Under the pieces are notes generated by a model. It did no database searches, was not told the origin of the DNA, and saw only the letters and a list, made by a program, of their open reading frames with translations. Below are positions 43,343 to 55,800 of a stretch of DNA of 64,000 nt, in pieces. Position 1 is the first letter of the stretch. Every line of letters begins with the position of its first letter. The stretch comes from Amyloporia xantha (Eukaryota > Basidiomycota > Agaricomycetes > Polyporales > Adustoporiaceae), in assembly GCA_036971615.1 (NCBI GenBank), contig JAYKKR010000042.1:124001-188000 (forward strand). The letters are read 5' to 3'. The position numbers and the translations under genes are program-made.

Positions 43343-45705
43343 CCGCACTTGCCACTTTGAAGAGGTACACTGCCTCTTATGCGAAGAGACCCGGATATAA
43401 TGTGCGCGGCGAGACTGCAATCAGTGTGATTTTTTGTCATGTACTATGCAACGTATACTGGCCTCTCAGTTGTTCGTTATAGTCGTCCCGACAGTGTAGT
43501 GTGAATCACTCCTCCTTCACCTTGTACAAGTTTATCTACAGTAAAATAGGATTGTGATTCATACTCAGTCAAAAACTAAACTCATTGACCTCCTGTGCAA
43601 ATTGTCAGTAAAGGTCCATGAACTGCACAATATAAGAGTGACAACATACCGTAGCTCGCATGCTGCAAACGCAGCTCCAAAACTTTGTCCGTGTCAAAAT
43701 TGAAGTACTCATCCAAACAAACCTGCTTCTCCTGTCATTTTGTTTGAAGATCCCACTCGTGGAATGCATCGTAAGTCATAAACTCTCCTCGACTTTCCAT
43801 CCATATGAAGCAAGGTTTGATCCTGACTGTGTCATATTCAGGAATACAGCGCAGCGGGAGTGCAAACGGTTTGACTGTGGTAACTGGATGTGCTGGGATC
43901 GGGATTCTTGAATCGCAGAAGTCGACCGGTGCCCAGGACTCCATTTGCATCTTTTAATAATTAATACACTGCAATCGAATTGAGCTGCATCCTTACCCGT
44001 TCTCTCGGCCCATATTCACCACTCAATATCTGTCCGGCACCACAGAGAGGGGCTGCCCAGAACCCTTGCCAGCCAAGTCTGGTCACAAAACATGGACAGG
44101 CCTTCTTCTGATACGCACCGCCCGACACTTGGGCGAAATGTTTACTACGAAGAATTAGCTTTACGATCGCAAGGTCGAACGAACGCGATGCGGTCATCGT
44201 GGTTGTGGATGGAGGTGAGAAAGGCGGTGTCTTTGTTTAGAGATTTCGAAGGTGACAGGAAAGTAGGAGTGCTTGTTTGCGTTGTGTAAGTGTCTCTGTT
44301 TGAGATGTCAGAAGTCGCAAGAAAGGATTAATCACTGATTGGCAAGTATTTCTTCAGAAAAGGAAAGATATCAGTGGCAGGACTGCTGTATGTAGATTGA
44401 AGACTTACCATCGCATCAGAAACCAACAGTCAGATTCAGTAGATTCAATAAGCTTACCACTGTCGAAATGAACAACAAACAGATTGCTGTAGTGTAAAAC
44501 TATGTGTTTCACATTGCACACAACACCTACGTAAAGCTAACGACATTACATGACAAGATCAAGCAGGTTCTACAAGGGGAAATACGTGCGGGACAAGAGG
44601 AGCACGACCAGCCACGTCGTAGAAAGATTGTACGTAGAACTGTACGAGCTTCTTTTCCCTGTCGTGCAACAACACATCTGTACACGTAGATGCAAAGACT
44701 CCGTTGTGAATATCATCCGGTACATGTGGCCATCTGCATACAACCGTGCAAAAGGCTTCGAGATTTACTAGTTGATCGCGAATACGCTCCGTTTTGACAA
44801 TGTTGATGCCGTATTGGCATGCAATGTCGTATAGTAAATCGATCCAAGGAAGTCCTTCTCTTCCCTTCAGGGCATGAGCGAGAGCATAATCGACATTGGC
44901 ATATCTATTCAAGTGGATGAGTCATGATAAGGACTTATGTATACATAACATACCGTTCGCCGAGTTGTAAGTCGACCATGCCCGATGGCATGAAGTAGCC
45001 ATGTCGTGCACACACGGCCGCCACAACACCCGTCACTACCGCATTTTTGAATTTCTTTCGATTTTGCATACTGATGGCTTTAAACCGATGACAGCCACTT
45101 TTCTAACGAAATTTTTAAGCCATGAGCAAGACTGTATCATTCATGAGCTTACCTCTTCGGTTTGTGGCACTTTGGATAACTAAGTTTGGGAAGGGGCATC
45201 CTCCACGAAATATGCGCGCCCTTAATTCAAAGAAACATCATCCGGGTCGTCGACTTTGAGCTGCGTTGAAGGGAGTGGTTGCCGTCCATGCTAATACGCA
45301 AGCTGTGGATGTGACTGAGGAATCAGATGTCAACAACGGATACCACAGTATGGAGCTCAGAAGAGATCTCACCTCATAGAATCAGGGGTGTCACGCCAGC
45401 CCTCTGGCAGATTGAATTGGTCTGCGGGGCATGTTGGGCAAGCCACCGCGAAGCTTCCGTGGGGGCGCACAGATGTCGGTATGTAGTCGTCGATGCCCAA
45501 GTTGCAGCCAGGTCGTTTTCGGCTCATCAAGTACATCCACAATCGTTCGGCTCATAGGAATTCACGATATCGATCCTGGCCCACACACGCTGGATTAGTC
45601 GGCAGGAAAGGCCAGCCCGAATCATAGTGCTCACCGAAACTGCCATTGGCAAGACGTTATCTGTGTAACGCTTCAATGTCTCGAAGTACTCGTAAGCTGG
45701 AACCT
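43343..45705. repeat. 2.36-kb tandem duplication, copy A
   Basis: Matches 45706-48064 almost base for base; I note only one 1-bp and one 3-bp length difference. The junction at 45705/45706 shares CT with the left boundary, a microhomology. Confidence 0.93.
43640..44197 (-). pseudogene. Unrecognised coding exons, copy A
   Basis: Minus-strand blocks read HFAQVSGGAYQKKACPCFVT, GFWAAPLCGAGQILSGEYGP, then after an intron MESWAPVDFCDSRIPIPAHP, FALPLRCIPEYDTVRIKPCF, MESRGEFMTYDAFHEWD and QEKQVCLDEYFNFDTDKVLE. The composition is clearly protein-like, with short introns. No family is recognised. The same exons recur unchanged at 46003-46560. Confidence 0.5.
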
Positions 45706-45733
45706 CCGCACTTGCCACTTTGAAGAGGTACAC
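44559..45733 (-). pseudogene. KDZ transposase 3' half, duplicated copy A, fused to another C-terminus
   Basis: Second copy of the exons described at 46922-48905. The minus frame reads PGCNLGIDDYIPTSVRPHGS, MDGNHSLQR, CARHGYFMPSGMVDLQLGER, YANVDYALAHALKG and LLYDIACQYGINIV, then continues in frame into RWPHVPDDIHNGVF and APLVPHVFPL, which belongs to a different family. A TGA lies at 45552-45554. At its 5' end the duplication junction creates an artificial fusion (MYLFKVASAE with VPAYEYFETL). Confidence 0.75.
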
Positions 45734-48064
45734 TGCCTCTTATGCGAAGAGACCCGGATATAATGTGCGCGGCGAGACTGCAATCAGTGTGATTTTTTGT
45801 CATGTACTATGCAACGTATACTGGCCTCTCAGTTGTTCGTTATAGTCGTCCCGACAGTGTAGTGTGAATCACTCCTCCTTCACCTTGTACAAGTTTATCT
45901 ACAGTAAAATAGGATTGTGATTCATACTCAGTCAAAAACTAAACTCATTGACCTCCTGTGCAAATTGTCAGTAAAGGTCCATGAACTGCACAATATAAGA
46001 GTGACAACATACCGTAGCTCGCATGCTGCAAACGCAGCTCCAAAACTTTGTCCGTGTCAAAATTGAAGTACTCATCCAAACAAACCTGCTTCTCCTGTCA
46101 TTTTGTTTGAAGATCCCACTCGTGGAATGCATCGTAAGTCATAAACTCTCCTCGACTTTCCATCCATATGAAGCAAGGTTTGATCCTGACTGTGTCATAT
46201 TCAGGAATACAGCGCAGCGGGAGTGCAAACGGTTTGACTGTGGTAACTGGATGTGCTGGGATCGGGATTCTTGAATCGCAGAAGTCGACCGGTGCCCAGG
46301 ACTCCATTTGCATCTTTTAATAATTAATACACTGCAATCGAATTGAGCTGCATCCTTACCCGTTCTCTCGGCCCATATTCACCACTCAATATCTGTCCGG
46401 CACCACAGAGAGGGGCTGCCCAGAACCCTTGCCAGCCAAGTCTGGTCACAAAACATGGACAGGCCTTCTTCTGATACGCACCGCCCGACACTTGGGCGAA
46501 ATGTTTACTACGAAGAATTAGCTTTACGATCGCAAGGTCGAACGAACGCGATGCGGTCATCGTGGTTGTGGATGGAGGTGAGAAAGGCGGTGTCTTTGTT
46601 TAGAGATTTCGAAGGTGACAGGAAAGTAGGAGTGCTTGTTTGCGTTGTGTAAGTGTCTCTGTTTGAGATGTCAGAAGTCGCAAGAAAGGATTAATCACTG
46701 ATTGGCAAGTATTTCTTCAGAAAAGGAAAGATATCAGTGGCAGGACTGCTGTATGTAGATTGAAGACTTACCATCGCATCAGAAACCAACAGTCAGATTC
46801 AGTAGATTCAATAAGCTTACCACTGTCGAAATGAACAACAAACAGATTGCTGTAGTGTAAAACTATGTGTTTCACATTGCACACAACACCTACGTAAAGC
46901 TAACGACATTACATGACAAGATCAAGCAGGTTCTACAAGGGGAAATACGTGCGGGACAAGAGGAGCACGACCAGCCACGTCGTAGAAAGATTGTACGTAG
47001 AACTGTACGAGCTTCTTTTCCCTGTCGTGCAACAACACATCTGTACACGTAGATGCAAAGACTCCGTTGTGAATATCATCCGGTACATGTGGCCATCTGC
47101 ATACAACCGTGCAAAAGGCTTCGAGATTTACTAGTTGATCGCGAATACGCTCCGTTTGACAATGTTGATGCCGTATTGGCATGCAATGTCGTATAGTAAA
47201 TCGATCCAAGGAAGTCCTTCTCTTCCCTTCAGGGCATGAGCGAGAGCATAATCGACATTGGCATATCTATTCAAGTGGATGAGTCATGATAAGGACTTAT
47301 GTATACATAACATACCGTTCGCCGAGTTGTAAGTCGACCATGCCCGATGGCATGAAGTAGCCATGTCGTGCACACACGGCCGCCACAACACCCGTCACTA
47401 CCGCATTTTTGAATTTCTTTCGATTTTGCATACTGATGGCTTTAAACCGATGACAGCCACTTTTCTAACGAAATTTTTAAGCCATGAGCAAGACTGTATC
47501 ATTCATGAGCTTACCTCTTCGGTTTGTGGCACTTTGGATAACTAAGTTTGGGAAGGGGCATCCTCCACGAAATATGCGCCTTAATTCAAAGAAACATCAT
47601 CCGGGTCGTCGACTTTGAGCTGCGTTGAAGGGAGTGGTTGCCGTCCATGCTAATACGCAAGCTGTGGATGTGACTGAGGAATCAGATGTCAACAACGGAT
47701 ACCACAGTATGGAGCTCAGAAGAGATCTCACCTCATAGAATCAGGGGTGTCACGCCAGCCCTCTGGCAGATTGAATTGGTCTGCGGGGCATGTTGGGCAA
47801 GCCACCGCGAAGCTTCCGTGGGGGCGCACAGATGTCGGTATGTAGTCGTCGATGCCCAAGTTGCAGCCAGGTCGTTTTCGGCTCATCAAGTACATCCACA
47901 ATCGTTCGGCTCATAGGAATTCACGATATCGATCCTGGCCCACACACGCTGGATTAGTCGGCAGGAAAGGCCAGCCCGAATCATAGTGCTCACCGAAACT
48001 GCCATTGGCAAGACGTTATCTGTGTAACGCTTCAATGTCTCGAAGTACTCGTAAGCTGGAACCT
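45706..48064. repeat. 2.36-kb tandem duplication, copy B
   Basis: Direct repeat of 43343-45705. Copy B is contiguous with the 5' exons of the KDZ gene and is therefore the original context. Confidence 0.93.
46003..46560 (-). pseudogene. Unrecognised coding exons, copy B
   Basis: Same exons as 43640-44197, with identical translations where compared. Confidence 0.5.
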
Positions 48065-48905
48065 TTGACTGGATCTTGAGTAAATGAAAACGTTTGAGCA
48101 CCTCAAATGTGCAAGCACTGGCCGGATGTTTCACTGTGGCGGGGAAGAGTTCCGCTCGCATAAGCTGGTTGAGGTGTGGCGTGTGGCCTGCGCAGTGGCA
48201 GTAGATGATGCACACGCGTTGAATACCATTGATATGCATGACAACAAGGTCGGAAGGTGGCTTCGAAGAATCATGCTCGCCGCACACGGAGCCATGATGA
48301 CCGAGAGCGACCACAAGCCCCGCATCGGAAAGGGTTTTCTGCTCCCAATAAGTGCCATTCCAAAGGCAAAGTCGATGAAATGGACAATGCTGATGTGTCC
48401 TCACAATACAGGAAGCACAGGAGGGATGAGGTTGGTGACATTCGCAGCATTGGTAGAATCCGGGCGTCCCACACAGACATTTCAACCCCACCGGAGGCGG
48501 ACCGTCTAGCTCAAATAGGTGGTCGAGGAATTCATTGAGATGAGGACTGAACATCTCCATCATTACCGATGCACCCTGAGACAGCGCGGCATCAGCAGCG
48601 AATGTGACTGCATCCTATAGCTGACACACCTGATATCGCTGTGCAGATTCCTCTGGTTGCGGTTCTAGATTGAGTGCAGGGAGTGGCCCACTTTGATCGT
48701 CTTTGACTGTTGCAACACGAGCGCGCTTGGCTGCTTTTCTCGGAGAGAGAGGAACGTCTTCCACCTTCTTGTCGGAGCCTAGTCCATAGTTCGTGTGAGG
48801 CAAATACCGTGTCGAATTGTGCGCATGGAATCCACCGAGCACTTTCTGTCCATTGAGAGTCGATTTGGCCTTGCGCAGGTTAGGATTCTTGCTTGAGGGC
48901 AACAT
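46922..48905 (-). pseudogene. KDZ transposase with CxC2-type N-terminus, broken and chimeric
   Basis: KDZ (Kyakuja-Dileera-Zisupton) enzymes are DDE-type DNA transposases expanded in basidiomycetes. Starting at ATG 48905, the frame reads SKNPNLRKAKSTLNGQK, HAHNSTRYLPHTNYGLGSDK, VEDVPLSPRKAAKRAR, an in-frame TAG at 48615-48617, then MMEMFSPHLNEFLDHLFELD and the cysteine cluster CLCGTPGFYQCCECHQPHPS (CxC2 type). It continues with FEVLKRFHLLKIQSKVPAYE. After an intron (donor GTGAGCAC near 47998) comes YREFL, a TGA at 47911-47913, and LWMYLMSRKRPGCNLGIDDY. Core motifs MDGNHSLQR, CARHGYFMPSGMVDLQ and YDIACQYG follow. Frame changes and stops around 47580-47640 break the core. After YGINIV, a foreign C-terminus replaces the rest of the transposase. 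Confidence 0.85.
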
Positions 48906-49181
48906 GACTGGGGGATAGACAGTAAGCAAACCTAGAAGAGTCGTGCTGTGGCGATAGGAGCTATCAGTGGCGCGCAAGAAGTGTTCATGTCAAAGCCAGG
49001 CCACAGGACCCATGCTACCCGTGGGCCACACTCACTGCATGATTACATGCTTCATGCAATACAATGCGTTAACAGGCGAAGAACATTGATATGTCAGTAG
49101 ATACAAAACACAATAGCAGCAATCGGCGAAATGAAAGCGAGAAGATAGCATGACAACTTCAACACGAGCTCTATGACGCGT

Positions 49182-51261
49182 TTAGGACAATGGAAAGTAG
49201 CAAGGGATCGTAGGGGCACGCGCGGCATGCCTGAAGAAGGTAGCACAGTAGAAATCAACGATAGTCTCCTCCAAAGACATGACGAGGGTCTCCGCGAGCT
49301 GGCCTTCAAGAATGGGTGCCGTCTTGATGGCAGCAGGGCATTCGGGCCACCGCCTCATAACTTTGATGAGGCCATCCAACGCGCAGGCGCGACCGAATAC
49401 ATGTTGGCTTTGAAGGCCGACGTTCCGCTGCGTTAGGCCTCCGACGCCAAGGATTACGTCTGCGGGGAATGCCCTAGCAAGTAACATTTCTCGACTCAGC
49501 TCCTGTGTGCTGAGATCGACGCTCTCGCCTCCCTCGTTGGGGCACAACACTCTATCCAACTCTAGGAGAAATCCGACCTCACAAAGCTCCCATAATATCT
49601 GTCGAATGGGCAGGATAGGGATCTGCTCGTCATGCGTAAACCTAAGGTGCCGCCATACAACCGTGGTTGTGGGATTGGGGCGGATGCTTGACATCGGATA
49701 TAGTGTGCCGAACATTTCTTGTAACGCCTTGCGGCGTTTCTGAGAGGCTGTGTCTACATTCTGCCTGTCCTTGCGATCTAGAAAGTCATAGAAATAGTCA
49801 CGCCACTGCTGGGTTTTCAGCTGGCGCGGCACACACATCAAGTGGTCGTCGAGTACCCTCAACCAAGCACCCCGAGTGCGCAGCCACGTCTTGAGGTATT
49901 TCTGCCCTCGCGTCGCGTCTTTGGGGCCAACGAATAGATATGCCGGTGGCACAAAGTGATCCCATTTGCCGATGCACGGGCCACTGTAGTCCAGGCACGC
50001 CACAGCACGGCGCCACACTGGGATTGGTTCCGGAAGCCAAGCGGAGTGTGGTAAGTTTAACTGAGGCTGAACACGGCCGTGGTGGGCATGCTGCTTGCTA
50101 CTTGGATCTGAGTGGATGCCATGAGTCACGGAGTATGACTAAACACAGTCCATGATTACTTACACGGTTCAAGGCGTGCATCACCTTTGTCCTGACGAGA
50201 TGATGCTGGGATGGTGTGCAAACTACCCGCTTGATCGAGTCCCCGAGAGGGAGGGGCTTGCAGGACGCTCGCTTCACTCATGTCTGGGAAAGGTGTCCTC
50301 TCAATGTCAGTATATGTGTGACCACCGCGAAACATGGACCCTAGATGACGCCATCCCACAGAGCCAAAGTAGACAGACTCTCCAGTGAGATCCCCAGTCA
50401 CAACAACGTGGCGAGGGGCGATAGGTGCAGCCACTGCGCGGATAATGTCGTCTTCGGTGACCCATCCACGCTGGCGCATGTACCAAACGGGGACGCCAGC
50501 TAGGAATAATTTCTGGGCGACGGCAGGGTCCGTGGTGAATGCGCCGATGTACTGCGAGCGGATTGGCACTGGGCGTCGGGGCGCGGAGGAAATAAATGGT
50601 TGGATTTCTTCTACCCAATCCATCCATGCGTAGGCCTCAGCCGCGTACCGCTGCACTCCAGTTACCTGCATGAGCATATCTCGAAACATTGTGGGGGTAT
50701 TCTTCAGGCATGCTAGACCCAGACGCATGGCCGAGTCCGCAAACTGTAGGCGAGAAGGGTCTTTGCCAAATGCCGCAGAAAAAATATCCACACGTTCGGT
50801 GCAACTAGCCACCATTAATTGTAAACGGTCCCACTTCTCCTCGTACAAATGCCCTAGATCCCATATTACCGATCCTTCCACCGGCACAAACTCAGCTTCC
50901 GTTGGCGTCCACCAAAGTATGCTGGTCGGATCATTGGGATCGTCCTTGGGTTGCCTAAACGTTGTGAAGTGCGATTGCAGTATACCTGGGGCCATTGCAG
51001 AGGGTCTTCTGTACCATAGCGGCCGTCAGCGCGCACACGCACGTCGACGATGCCGATAACAGGTTGCAGAATCCAATGGGCGTTGGGCGACGATATAAAC
51101 CATTTGTGGTCGGGAGTCGTGCAGGCAATTAAAGCATCCTTGTAGCTTAGCACCGCTATTCGAAATCCGACTGAGTTAGCGTTGGGCTTGAGATAGTGCG
51201 TGTCGCACGTACCACTTTCAGCACCGCGAGGGCGCAAGTCGAAATCAGAGAAATCGGACAT
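49182..51261 (-). CDS. Conserved agaricomycete hypothetical protein, apparently intact
   Basis: Not assigned a function. ATG at 51259-51261 (MSDFSDFDLRPRGAES) begins exon 1 (DHKWFISSPNAHWILQPVIG). Exon 2 (about 50970-50165) reads FRQPKDDPNDPTSILWWTPT and later VPVWYMRQRGWVTEDDIIRA. A GTGTAAGT donor at about 50160 and a CACTCAG acceptor at about 50103 lead to exon 3: WRRAVACLDYSGPCIGKWDH, FVPPAYLFVGPKDATRGQKY, then a long helical part ending RHAARAPTIPCYFPLS. The link between exons 1 and 2 needs a non-obvious intron near 50960. No in-frame stop was seen elsewhere. I recall similar Trp-rich proteins as common in mushroom genomes, often near transposases. Its C-terminus resembles the foreign tail fused to KDZ at 46922-47165 (RWP..P, then a helix, then ARAP..P..FPL). 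Confidence 0.6.
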
Positions 51262-51484
51262 TGTCACGGAGGGGGATATGGGCGGAACACGCTCTGGGTG
51301 CACACAATGGCTCGCGATGGTCAGCCCGAAAGTACAAGAAGACGCACTCTCACCTGTCAGGCTGATGATGAGCAAGTTGAGGAGCTTGGGTCATAGGTGG
51401 ATTGCCCAACAGAGATCAAGAGTCGGGAGAGGCGGGCATCGGACCAGAAGATGCATAGTCATTCTGGTCGTTTGCTGAACGAGG

Positions 51485-51886
51485 AGACGCAAAGTCATTC
51501 TCGTTCTCTTCCCCCAGCAGGTAACTCTAAGTTTGCCTGCAGAGAAGCAACCCGTTGATAAGGACTTACCGATGTCTTGATGCGCCAGATGAACAAGGCA
51601 GGGCTCAGAGCCAAAAAGAGAACGAGATTATGAAGCAGTGGGGTAGGCAGGAAAATGTCAACAGTGCGATCGGGGATGAGGGGAGATGGACTTAGACAAA
51701 TTTCGATTGCCTGTATCAGGCAGACGCATAGGCGCACGTGATCGCTGATCGCTCAAACTTGGCCATTCTCCTAGTCGTCTTCTCCTCGCTCGTCCACCAA
51801 CGGCCCAGTCAATGACTTTGCGTCTTGACTGCCAATTCAATGACTTAGCGTCTTGAATTTGAGCGGGTTGACTTAGCGTCGCCCGT
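51485..51886. repeat. Inverted and direct copies of a 15-bp motif
   Basis: AGACGCAAAGTCATT at 51485 is reverse-complemented at about 51811 (AATGACTTTGCGTCT). Variants follow at about 51840 (AATGACTTAGCGTCTTGA) and about 51870 (TTGACTTAGCGTC). They lie 5' of the 49182-51261 gene. Confidence 0.65.
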
Positions 51887-51899
51887 TCTGCCCTCCGAC

Positions 51900-52861
51900 T
51901 GCCACATTAGAACATATCCGTATCTCTTTCAAGCCCGGTAGTCAAAATCTCCCTCCACCGCCGATCAGGCTTTCCACAAGTCTTTGGCGCGCTTGCCCCA
52001 AGGTATGTTTATTCTTGCTCGGGCGTCGTTAATATCTTTTTCTAAAGCGTTGCTAACTCTTCATATATCCGTTCTGCAAGGTTTCTCATCCACCTACCCT
52101 GGCATTGCCAGGACATCGTTTGAGCAAATCCAGTATGTGTGTTTTTCGCCAAGCTCCATACCCCTGTGTCCTCCAGTGCACTCATTGTATGCTCTTCGTA
52201 TTGTAGTGCTTGCTTGGCGCCTGAGGCCCATGCGATGGGTACCCCATTGCATGGGCCAAGACGCCGTCTTTGCCTTGTCCACTCAGGCACTACGGCATGT
52301 GGTTGAATCCATTAGCGCAGGCCCATGCTAGCGTATGATAAAAGCTGTGTCTCTGCGCGCATTTGGGTCCAGTTCTGTCCCCTGCATCAGGAAAAACCAT
52401 ATTGGTCCCAGGCTGCTCTGAGACTATCCTAGAGCATCCTAGAGATTTGAAAGATTTTAGAGAACTCAGAGTAGCCAGAGTGCTCTTAAACTTAGTTGAC
52501 ATGAGAATACTTTCTCAGGTCACTCCAGAGCAGACTCAGAGCAATCTCAGAGCCCTTTCGGAAGGGCCTAAGAGTAGTCTCCAATCACTTCAAGGCTGAT
52601 ATGATACACTCTCCAAGCAGTCTACAATCACTTCAAGGCTAATATGAATCACTCTGAAAGCCATCATAGATCTGCTAGCAGAGGCTTTCAGAGTCGCCTT
52701 AAAGTTGGCTCAGTGTATTCAACTTTTGCTCTCCGAGCATTTAGAGTGAGCATTTAGAGTGTTCTTAGAGTGATATGAATTATAGGATAGAAACTGCAAT
52801 ATATTGATAATGGTGCGACAAGCAATTAATACGAAAGAGACTGAAATCTATGCCAGCAAAT
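51900..52861. other. Intergenic, repeat-rich in its second half
   Basis: No gene supported. At 52410-52780 the sequence is rich in CTCAGAG/CTCTAG words. It has two copies of AATCACTTCAAGGCT(G/A)ATATGA (about 52580 and 52630) and an inverted repeat ACTCTGAAAGCC..GGCTTTCAGAGT (about 52649-52692). Confidence 0.5.
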
Positions 52862-55800
52862 CTAGCTGTCAGCGACAGAAGCCTCAGCAGACGCTTCAAG
52901 CTGAGCAAAGTCCAAATCATCAAGGTCCCCATTGTCGGCATCCACATGTAGGTGGGACTTGTTCAAAGAGTTTCTGATCATATAATTAGCCAAATATAAA
53001 ATGAACAATCCGCACGTACACAATCTCCATAAACATCTTCTTTTCCAACATGAGAGCCCATTTGGGAGAGTCTCTCTCCAGTTTAGACCACGATTTCCAG
53101 TGAAAGCTGTATCTAAGCTATCAGTGAGTAAAGATTTCTATCATCATTGCATAGCTAAAAGGTCACCTTGCAGTCATTGTTTCTTCACTGAATGCGACTT
53201 TATGATGTACACCTGTCTCAAACTCCATGATGGCGCATTCAACCTGGAATATACATATCAGTAAACTTATCTGATCAGATGGCACAGGAAACGTACAGCA
53301 GTGACTGTAAGAACAATGACACGACCAAAGATCTTCTTTTGTGCAACCATCTTCTTATATGCTTGAGCGTCAGCCTTGCCCTTGCCAAACCACTGTTGAC
53401 TAATCATGTCTGTGATTATGGGATGGCAAAAGGGCTGCTGACGATCGACCTTCTGATTCTGTAGATGAAACTTAGACGACTGCTCAATTGAAGTACGCAG
53501 ACATACCTTGAGATCCATGCCTCCAAACATGAAGTTAGAGCGCTCTCTCAGCCAGCGCACCAGCTTCTGAACCTCTATGGCAGACGTGTTGGTGGAAATC
53601 CCATAGTGACCAGCTATCTTCAACTTGGACTTGCTCTTGAGTTCGCCACGTAAGCCAGTGATGGCATAGCTTGCCTTTGAATAGTCATTAGTATAGCTGG
53701 CCAAAGAGACGATAACTTGACTCAACATAGGTGATGAGGAGCTCACGGAGATCCACATCAACATTGGCAGCCTCTACCGCATCCTCCATATTGGCCATAC
53801 TTCTTCCTGCGACCTGAATAGACTCCCAGCAGAATGTGTCGATATCTCCTGGAAAGCCATTCTGAATAGCGATGGCCTCACGCATACAAGCCTTGGCCAA
53901 ATTGGCCAGGCTACGTATGTCAGAAGGAAAGTCAGTCAATACCACTTTGCTGCTACCACGGGGCGTGGCAGTAGGAGAGGAGGCCCTAGAAGATGCCATA
54001 GAGGAAGCACGAGATGTGACAGAATGAGAACGCCTTCCACCTCTAGACTTGTCTTGTTTGGGATCTCGAACTTGAACCTATTGACAGGTGTTGATAATGT
54101 TGTAAGTCCAAAAGAGTGAGTACATACCCCATTGTCGTCATCAAAGGCCAAGTTGTTTGGGTGGTCAGGATCGTCTTCCCCGTAAGGCTCTATTTCTATC
54201 TCATCTTTCTCCTTCTCCTCACTGCTCTGTCTCGCATTATCCGCATCTGAGCCCTCTGTGTATAGTTGAAGCTTCATTCGCAATGATATATGAACGACAG
54301 GATACATCACCTGTGTCGGAGATGTCTTGATTACCCAGACTAGCAGCAAGCTGACGTTCTTCATCGTCCAACCTTGCTGCGACTTCAGCTGCTTATGTAC
54401 GCCTGATGCACCAGACAGCGGATAAGCCCCCAGACCTGTTATGCACCAGATAGGCTATCTGCCTGCACCCTGGTGCATCAGGTGCAGGGTGCTATATAGG
54501 GCAGGAGTAGTGTGACAGTAGCTGGTATCGTATGGCTTACAAATCAGGCCGAAAGCGGAAATACACATTAATTCTATAACAAATGTGTATAATTCAAACT
54601 CAGCCAGTATGTAAGCATCCAAATAAGGAAGGTGGGCATGTATAGGCTCATTTTGATGCTTGTAATGGTGGCTATTAGAATCTGCTGCTTATAATGGATT
54701 CTAATGAAACATGTTACTATTGTATACCATTAGAATGCTTACAAATGGAGCTATTCAAATATTGTAATGAAAGTTGTATTCATTCAGGCTGATAGAAGCT
54801 TGTATTGAATGCCACTGTTATATACCATTAGAAAGCTTATAAATGGGGCTATTCAAATATTGTAATGAAAATTGTATTGGTCCAGGCTAATAAAAGTTTG
54901 TGTTGGATGTATGCTTGTTATATATCAATAAAATGCAAAAAATGGGTCAATTCACAAAATGGGATTGACAGGTGCAGGCAAATGTGGATTTCACATATTG
55001 GCCTTGTATGCTTGTATGCTTGTAATCCTGGGCTTGTGAGCCTTTTCACTGATCACCCAGCCCATATGGAGCAATACAGATGCTGTATAACCATTTTCAG
55101 CCAAAATAAATTTCATACGCACCGCGTTTGAAAACATATTTTGTGTTTTCTGACTTAAGTAAGCGAGCTATGGTGCTCAAACAAATTTTCCCATATCCCT
55201 GGAGTGATGGTCTACGACTTTCATTTATACCATATATGGTAATTTTCACTTTTGGGAAACACTCTCCGGGCCCACAGGGTATATAGGTACACAGGACAGA
55301 CATATAGAGGGTGTAATAGTCATTATACTATGTCTAGATAAGTCTGTAACATGTGTCTGACATGAGTCTTACATTGGTCTTACATTGGTCTTACATGAGT
55401 CTTACACAAGTTTCAGCACTCTGGTTATGCTAGTATACGCACTTCAGTCACTCATATCCTAGTATCAATGTACACTCAAACCAGTGTATACTCAATGTGT
55501 GCAAAGTGATTGAATGAGCTATGTATATAGTTGCTGTTGTGAAAGACTGACCACTGTTGAAGTGCGCACAGAACAAGAGTGCTGAAACTTGTGTAAGACT
55601 CATGTAAGACCAATGTAAGACCAATGTAAGACTCATGTCAGACACATGTTACAGACTTATCTAGACATAGTATGATGACTATTACACCCTCTATATGTCT
55701 GTCCTGTGTACCTATATACCCTGTGGGCCTGGAGAGTGTTTCCCAAAAGTGAAAATTACCATATATGGTATAAATGAAAGTCGTAGACCATCACTCCAGG

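Noticed and set aside
48600..48617. 15-base intron removing the TAG in the KDZ gene
   Set aside because: GTGTGTCAGCTATAG is too short to be a spliceosomal intron; a nonsense change is likelier.
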